Source of the DNA: Thiotrichaceae bacterium
GTDB taxonomy: Bacteria > Pseudomonadota > Gammaproteobacteria > Thiotrichales > Thiotrichaceae
Direction: 5' to 3'
Length of the DNA stretch: 51,119 bases
Assembly (NCBI GenBank): GCA_026991755.1
Contig: JALXAX010000128.1
Location: forward strand, 1-51,119
A program made the translations under genes and the position numbers. The notes under the pieces are model-generated. The model made no database searches. It had not been told where the DNA came from and was given only the letters and a program-made list of their open reading frames with translations. Shown one piece after another: positions 46,627 to 51,119 of the stretch (position 1 is the stretch's first letter; each line of letters starts with the position of its first letter).

Positions 46627-47061
46627 TCAAGATTTAAGTAAAACTTCCTTGATACACTTAAGATACTGGGCATCATCGGGGGTTGTTGCCGAGCGTTGAG
46701 CTTGCCAAATAACCTCTGCCAAACAATCCATCACTTGATGCTCCGCTTCGTGGTCACCTACTTTGAGGGCAATTTTTTGAATTAGTTCATTAATCCCAGC
46801 AGGGCTATTCATGCCCACTTGTTCACGAATACCCAAGTGCATACTCATATGCAAGAACGGGTTAGTCTCGTTCATCTCTGGGAGGTATTCGCGTGATTTT
46901 GCCTTATCGACATTTTCCAGCAAAGCATGATACTCGGGGTGTTCTTTAATAACCGCAGCAATTTGCAACTCTAATGGCTCAAGTGGTTGCCCCGTCTGCG
47001 CTTTGTTCCAGCAATCACAGTAGAACTGCCTCATGCCATCTCTATCGTTTCCAAAAAGCAC
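46627..47061 (-). CDS. DUF1841 protein
   Basis: The 144-residue cytoplasmic protein has the DUF1841 pattern: RQFYCDCWNKAQTGQPLEPLELQIAAVIKEHPEYH, ETNPFLHMSMHLGIREQ and DHEAEHQVMDCLAEVIWQAQR, rich in His and Asp/Glu. It starts with GTG at 47061, with AAGG 7 bases upstream. Function unknown. Upstream, 37 bp away, is a family D element. Confidence 0.9.
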   Translation of the reverse strand: MLFGNDRDGMRQFYCDCWNKAQTGQPLEPLELQIAAVIKEHPEYHALLENVDKAKSREYLPEMNETNPFLHMSMHLGIREQVGMNSPAGINELIQKIALKVGDHEAEHQVMDCLAEVIWQAQRSATTPDDAQYLKCIKEVLLKS

Positions 47062-47097
47062 TGCTTTACCTTGTTTATGAGTAGAATAATGAGGTTA

Positions 47098-47336
47098 AAC
47101 CTAAATTCCTCAGTTAACCGCTTCCAATATTAAATAGATTATTGATAGCATTAAAGTAAGTAGCTTTATCTAGCTTCACTTATAGAGTGAAGGCGCTACA
47201 GCCTATAGAGCAACCCTCTTCGACTGACTGACTATGTGAAAAAACTCATTAAGGATCAACCATTAATTCCTTTTTTTACTACGCCATTCAACCGAAGAGA
47301 ATCACTCTATAGGCTGTCTAACTGAGGATTTTAGGA
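47098..47336 (-). repeat. Family D structured repeat, copy 3 (inverted)
   Basis: The 239-bp copy is inverted relative to copy 1. Its stem reads CTCTTCGGTTGA/TCAGTCGAAGAG on the minus strand, still fully paired through wobble pairs. Its left end (47336) lies 8 bp from the acnB terminator hairpin, repeating the arrangement seen before pheS. Confidence 0.85.
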
Positions 47337-47372
47337 TAAAAAAAGACCTGCTTCTTAAAGCAGACCTTTTTT
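47337..47372 (-). terminator. Intrinsic terminator of acnB
   Basis: On the minus strand GGTCTGCTT pairs with AAGCAGGTC (complements of 47358-47366 and 47345-47353), with two wobble pairs and a 4-base loop, and is followed by a T-run (complement of 47337-47344). It lies about 40 bp after the acnB stop codon. A T-run on the plus strand makes it bidirectional. Confidence 0.85.
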
Positions 47373-47409
47373 ATGCCTTGCTACAACCTTATAGCTCTCG
47401 ATCAGCCAC

Positions 47410-50010
47410 CTAGCTACTAACTTCCACAATAGGGATAAACTTCTCCGCTACACTTTGATAGCTCTCTATCTCATCAAAGTTCATATAACGGTAAATATCA
47501 TCAGCCATCAGATCTAAGTCTTTAGCATAAGCCATATACTCTTCAACGGTAGGTAGTTTGCCTAACATAGCTGATACGGCTGCTAGTTCTGCTGAGGATA
47601 AATACACATCAGCACTATCACCTAAACGGTTTGGGAAGTTTCGGGTTGAGGTTGAAACTACTGTCGAATTCGGTGCTACTCGTGCCTGATTTCCCATGCA
47701 GAGAGAACAGCCTGGCATTTCAGTTCTTGCGCCTACTCGCCCAAAAGTGTTGTAACAACCTTCTTCCATTAATTGATGTTCATCCATCTTGGTGGGTGGC
47801 GCTATCCATGTTCTTGCAGGTACTGCACCGCCAAATTGGTCAAATAGCTTTGCCGCAGCGCGGAAGTGGCCGATGTTGGTCATACAAGAGCCAATGAAGA
47901 CTTCATCTACTTGCGCGCCAGCCACTTCTGACAAGGGCTTTACATCATCAGGATCATTCGGGCAGGCTAACAAAGGCTCTTTGATTTCATTAAGATCGAT
48001 TTCGATAATCTCTACATATTCTGCATCAGCATCCGCTGTCATTAATTCTGGATTTGCCAACCATTTTTCCATTGCTTCGATACGACGGGAAATAGTACGC
48101 GCATCACCGTAGCCTTCTGAGATCATCCACTTTAACAGGGTAACATTTGATTGCAGGTATTCACGAATGGGCACTTCACCTAGCTTGATGCTACAGCCTG
48201 AGGTTGAGCGCTCTGCTGAGGCATCCGACAATTCGAAAGCTTGTTCTACTTTTAGATCAGGCAGGCCTTCGATCTCTAGGATTCGACCCGAGAAGATGTT
48301 TTTCTTATTGGATTTTTCTACCGTTAGCAGACCCTTTTGAATAGCCACATAAGGAATCGCATTTACTAGATCACGTAAGGTGATACCTGGCTGCATATCG
48401 CCTTTGAAGCGTACTAATACCGATTCAGGCATATCTAAAGGCATGACACCCGTTGCCGCTGCGAATGCGACTAGACCAGAACCTGCGGGGAATGAGATTC
48501 CGAGAGGGAAACGGGTATGGGAGTCACCCCCTGTACCTACGGTATCAGGCAATAACATACGATTAAGCCATGAGTGGATAATACCATCACCAGGGCGTAG
48601 CGATACGCCACCGCGATTCATCATAAACTCGGGTAGTGAGTGTTGAGTATCTACATCGATAGGACGAGGATACGCAGCGGTATGACAAAACGATTGCATC
48701 GTTAAATCAGCCGAGAAACCTAAGCAAGCCAAGTCTTTTAGCTCATCTCGTGTCATTGGACCTGTGGTATCTTGCGAGCCTACTGTTGTCATCTTGGGTT
48801 CGCAGTACTGTCCTGCTCTCACACCTGCCAAACCACTGGCTTTACCGATAATCTTTTGTGCCAAGGTGTAGCCTTTGTCGCTTTGCTCTGGCTCATCAGG
48901 TGTTTTAAATAAGGTAATGGGTTCCATGCCCAGTGCTTCACGCGCTCGTACTGTTAAGCCTCGACCAATAATAAGTGGGATTCTGCCACCGGCTTGTATT
49001 TCGTCTAGCAAAACCTGTGTTTTTAGCTCAAAGGTTGAGATCACTTCGCCTGTTTCATTGTTTTTTGCTACGCCTTCATAAGGATAAATGTCTATAACAT
49101 CACCCATTTCAACCGTAGATACATCTAGTTCTATAGGTAACGCGCCAGCATCTTCCAATGTATTGAAGAAGATAGGAGCGATCTTTCCACCCAAGCAAAA
49201 ACCACCTGCACGTTTATTAGGAATGTTAGGAATGTCTTCACCCATGTACCAAAGCACAGAGTTTGTAGCTGATTTTCTAGATGAGCCAGTACCCACAACA
49301 TCACCCACATAAGCCAAAGGATGACCTTTTTCTTTAAGCCTTTCGATAGTGCCTAATGGGTCTTCTGTGAAGTTGGGGCGAGGCATTTTAAGCATCGCTA
49401 GCGCATGAAGCGGTATATCGGGTCGTGACCATGCATCGGGAGCGGGAGAAAGATCATCCGTATTGGTTTCGCCTGGCACTTTATAAGCCGTAACGGTGAT
49501 CTTTTCTGCTAAGGCAGGACGACTAGTAAACCACTCAGCATCCGCCCATGATTGCATGACGGCTTTGGCATTTGTATTTCCATTGTCTGTTTTTTCTTTA
49601 ACATCATGGAAAGCATCGAACATTAATAATGTGTGTGATAGGGCTTTAACCGCTGTTTCTGCGATTTCCTCATCATCTAGCGCATCAATCATTGGAGCAA
49701 TGTTGTAACCACCTAGCATGGTGCCTAATAGCTCAACCGCTTTATTCTTATCAATTAATGGAGAGCTAGCTTCACCTTTTGCTAATGCAGCCAGAAAACC
49801 CGCTTTTACATAAGCAGCCTCATCTACTCCTGCGGGTACACGGTCTGAAAGTAACTCCAGTAAGAAATCTTCCTCCCCAGCAGGTGGGGTCTTCATCAAC
49901 TCAACTAAGTCAGCAACTTGCTGAGCACTTAAAGGTAAAGGTGGGATGTTTTGTTCAGCGCGTTCAGCAACATGCTCGCGATAGGCTTTTAACACAATAT
50001 TGTTCTCCAT
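47410..50010 (-). CDS. acnB: Bifunctional aconitate hydratase 2 / 2-methylisocitrate dehydratase
   Basis: From the ATG at 50010 the protein has 866 residues, as usual for AcnB, and starts [27 protein letters not shown]. Further upstream Met codons (to 50094) give an unusual N-terminal extension; none has a clear Shine-Dalgarno sequence, so the start is set by family length. HEAT-like, swivel and catalytic domains are present; [4Fe-4S] cysteines lie in [16 protein letters not shown] and [14 protein letters not shown]. It is the citric acid cycle aconitase. Confidence 0.96.
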   Translation of the reverse strand: MENNIVLKAYREHVAERAEQNIPPLPLSAQQVADLVELMKTPPAGEEDFLLELLSDRVPAGVDEAAYVKAGFLAALAKGEASSPLIDKNKAVELLGTMLGGYNIAPMIDALDDEEIAETAVKALSHTLLMFDAFHDVKEKTDNGNTNAKAVMQSWADAEWFTSRPALAEKITVTAYKVPGETNTDDLSPAPDAWSRPDIPLHALAMLKMPRPNFTEDPLGTIERLKEKGHPLAYVGDVVGTGSSRKSATNSVLWYMGEDIPNIPNKRAGGFCLGGKIAPIFFNTLEDAGALPIELDVSTVEMGDVIDIYPYEGVAKNNETGEVISTFELKTQVLLDEIQAGGRIPLIIGRGLTVRAREALGMEPITLFKTPDEPEQSDKGYTLAQKIIGKASGLAGVRAGQYCEPKMTTVGSQDTTGPMTRDELKDLACLGFSADLTMQSFCHTAAYPRPIDVDTQHSLPEFMMNRGGVSLRPGDGIIHSWLNRMLLPDTVGTGGDSHTRFPLGISFPAGSGLVAFAAATGVMPLDMPESVLVRFKGDMQPGITLRDLVNAIPYVAIQKGLLTVEKSNKKNIFSGRILEIEGLPDLKVEQAFELSDASAERSTSGCSIKLGEVPIREYLQSNVTLLKWMISEGYGDARTISRRIEAMEKWLANPELMTADADAEYVEIIEIDLNEIKEPLLACPNDPDDVKPLSEVAGAQVDEVFIGSCMTNIGHFRAAAKLFDQFGGAVPARTWIAPPTKMDEHQLMEEGCYNTFGRVGARTEMPGCSLCMGNQARVAPNSTVVSTSTRNFPNRLGDSADVYLSSAELAAVSAMLGKLPTVEEYMAYAKDLDLMADDIYRYMNFDEIESYQSVAEKFIPIVEVSS

Positions 50011-50214
50011 AAATCTTGGAGGTGTTCTATTAATAGTCATCACACTACCATGTCTTGATTGTGTGAGAATCGTGCTCATATACGTGTGTATCATCTAAAA
50101 TGACGTAACATACAAACAAAATCAAAAATTAACAGAGACACCCTAGTATACTGGGACTCATGATAGCAAATATCTGGCTTAGCTTTAATGAAATAACGAA
50201 ATGAAAATAACAAA

Positions 50215-50742
50215 ATGAAAATAACAAGCGCTAACAAACCTTCTTTATTCATCAACAATCTAAAACAAGGCATATTTATTGACCTGTTGCTACTCGCGGC
50301 TTTAGTCAGCTTGGTAGTAGGGATAACAGCGCCATTAATGACATTGGAGAAGCTGTATTTTTTTGAAAATAGAATCAGCTTGATCGGTGCTGTTACACAG
50401 TTATTCGAAAAGAAAGAGTGGATTTTATTTGTGGTTATTGGTTTGTTTAGCCTGTGCTTACCCTTTATTAAAATTACCTCTCTTATGGCAATTTTGCATA
50501 TTCCCCATCAAGGCAATAGCTTTTTAGATAAATTACTTCGATGGATTGAGCATTGGGGAAAATGGTCTATGCTAGATGTGTTTGTCGTCGCATTACTGCT
50601 TGTTTCCGTCAAGCTAGGAGCACTAGCAAAAGTAACGGTACACTATGGTGTTTATGTTTTCGCAGGCTCTGTGATACTCACGATGATCGTCAGTTTCTGG
50701 ATTGATCGACTAGCCAGAAAGCGAGATAACGCTAACGAATAG
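50215..50742 (+). CDS. Single-domain PqiA-family membrane protein
   Basis: The 175-residue protein has four predicted membrane spans and the PqiA signature EHWGKWSMLDVFVVALLLVSVKLGALAKV. E. coli PqiA is about twice as long with two such units and works with MCE proteins PqiB/PqiC in lipid transport; no MCE gene is seen here. The start codon is preceded by an exact 14-bp duplication (ATGAAAATAACAAA), which creates a five-codon frame ending over the start (AATGA). The gene is divergent from acnB. Confidence 0.88.
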   Translation: MKITSANKPSLFINNLKQGIFIDLLLLAALVSLVVGITAPLMTLEKLYFFENRISLIGAVTQLFEKKEWILFVVIGLFSLCLPFIKITSLMAILHIPHQGNSFLDKLLRWIEHWGKWSMLDVFVVALLLVSVKLGALAKVTVHYGVYVFAGSVILTMIVSFWIDRLARKRDNANE

Positions 50743-50758
50743 TGTAAGGGCGGCTTCG

Positions 50759-50917
50759 CTATAAGTTAGAATCAGGGTCATTAGCATGATTCGACACACC
50801 ACTGGTTGCATCAAATATCTCATCAGGCGTAGACGTTACCCAGTTTCCCGAACAGCCTACCAAGAATACGTTGAGTAGCAAGCCTAGTAGCATAGTTATA
50901 AGTGTTCTTGGGTACAT
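50759..50917 (-). CDS. Small lipoprotein of 52 residues
   Basis: The frame starts at ATG 50917 with GAAGGA 7 bases upstream and ends TAG at 50759-50761. It encodes MYPRTLITMLLGLLLNVF, then lipobox LVGC (Cys22) and a 30-residue polar tail (SGNWVTSTPDEIFDATSG and NHANDPDSNL). It resembles very small entericidin-like or unclassified lipoproteins; no family is recognised. It converges with the PqiA gene. Family D begins 15 bp upstream, so the Shine-Dalgarno sequence abuts that repeat. Confidence 0.75.
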   Translation of the reverse strand: MYPRTLITMLLGLLLNVFLVGCSGNWVTSTPDEIFDATSGVSNHANDPDSNL

Positions 50918-50931
50918 TTTAAATGTCCTTC

Positions 50932-51119
50932 AACCTAAAATCCTCAGTTAGACAGTCTATAGAGTGACTCTCTTCGGCTGAATGGCGTAGTGAAAAAAGG
51001 AATTAATGGTTGATCCTTAATGAGTTTTTTTACATAGCCAGTCAGTCGAAGAGGGTTGCTCTATAGGCTGTAGCGCCTTCACTCTATAAGTGAAGATAGA
51101 TAAAGCTGCTTACTTTAAT
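50932..51119 (+). repeat. Family D structured repeat, copy 4 (cut by window end)
   Basis: The left end AACCTAAAATCCTCAGTTAG and both hairpins are present. The stem CTCTTCGGCTGA/TCAGTCGAAGAG is fully paired; GTGAAAAAA faces TTTTTTTAC with one wobble pair. The right terminal repeat would lie beyond the window. Confidence 0.85.

Overview
The window is an AT-rich chromosomal segment of a gammaproteobacterium. The gene order supports this directly: purA-hisZ-DUF2065-hflC-hflK and thrS-infC-rpmI-rplT-pheS-pheT-ihfA-merR are classic gammaproteobacterial strings, and acnB, miaB, feoABC, a DUF1841 gene and an IHF-alpha gene fit. A long YeeE/YedE sulfur-compound permease, a bactofilin, FimV-like proteins and very many small palindromic repeats suggest a sulfur-associated, possibly filamentous or gliding Thiotrichales-like lineage. 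That taxonomic guess is inference. No rRNA, phage, transposase gene or CRISPR array was seen.

Layout. 1-623 is a gene-free stretch of degenerate repeats. 624-5635 (minus) holds purA, hisZ, a DUF2065 gene, hflC and hflK. 5881-13895 (minus) is the translation operon, read from thrS through infC, rpmI, rplT, pheS, pheT and ihfA to a MerR-type regulator. 14233-15912 is pgi. 16985-20499 holds a DUF4870 membrane protein, a YeeE/YedE permease, an MtfA-like peptidase and an Ala-rich lipoprotein. 21163-29349 holds a bactofilin, a coiled-coil membrane protein and a plus-strand gene set: a FimV/TPR-like protein, a pseudo-receiver plus winged-helix protein, an MglA-like small GTPase, two roadblock-like proteins (one divergent), a FimV-like LysM/TPR membrane protein and an ArfA-like BON/OmpA protein. 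This is the best candidate for an undescribed system, probably a cell-polarity or surface-motility module. 29755-37334 holds bolA and then a Bat operon: MoxR AAA ATPase, DUF58, DUF4381, BatA, a BatB-TPR fusion and BatD. 37620-37693 is tRNA-Arg(CCT). It is followed by a TrmH-type methyltransferase, a phospholipase D-like lipoprotein, feoC-feoB-feoA, a SAM methyltransferase, miaB, a DUF302 protein, a glycine-zipper lipoprotein, a DUF1841 protein, acnB, a single-domain PqiA protein and a 52-residue lipoprotein.

Small non-coding repeats dominate the spaces between genes. At least six families (called A to G here) have terminal inverted repeats and strong internal hairpins. Family A (five copies, about 160-212 bp) is flanked by 5-bp target duplications and behaves like a MITE. 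Family D (about 240 bp; three full copies, one cut by the window end, one remnant) folds into a roughly 120-nt hairpin whose paired bases change together between copies. A family A copy lies inside the infC-rpmI gap, where L20 control usually acts. A family D copy lies next to a terminator ahead of pheST. A family C copy supplies the stop codon of the TrmH-type gene. infC begins with the rare start codon ATC and has a clear Shine-Dalgarno sequence.
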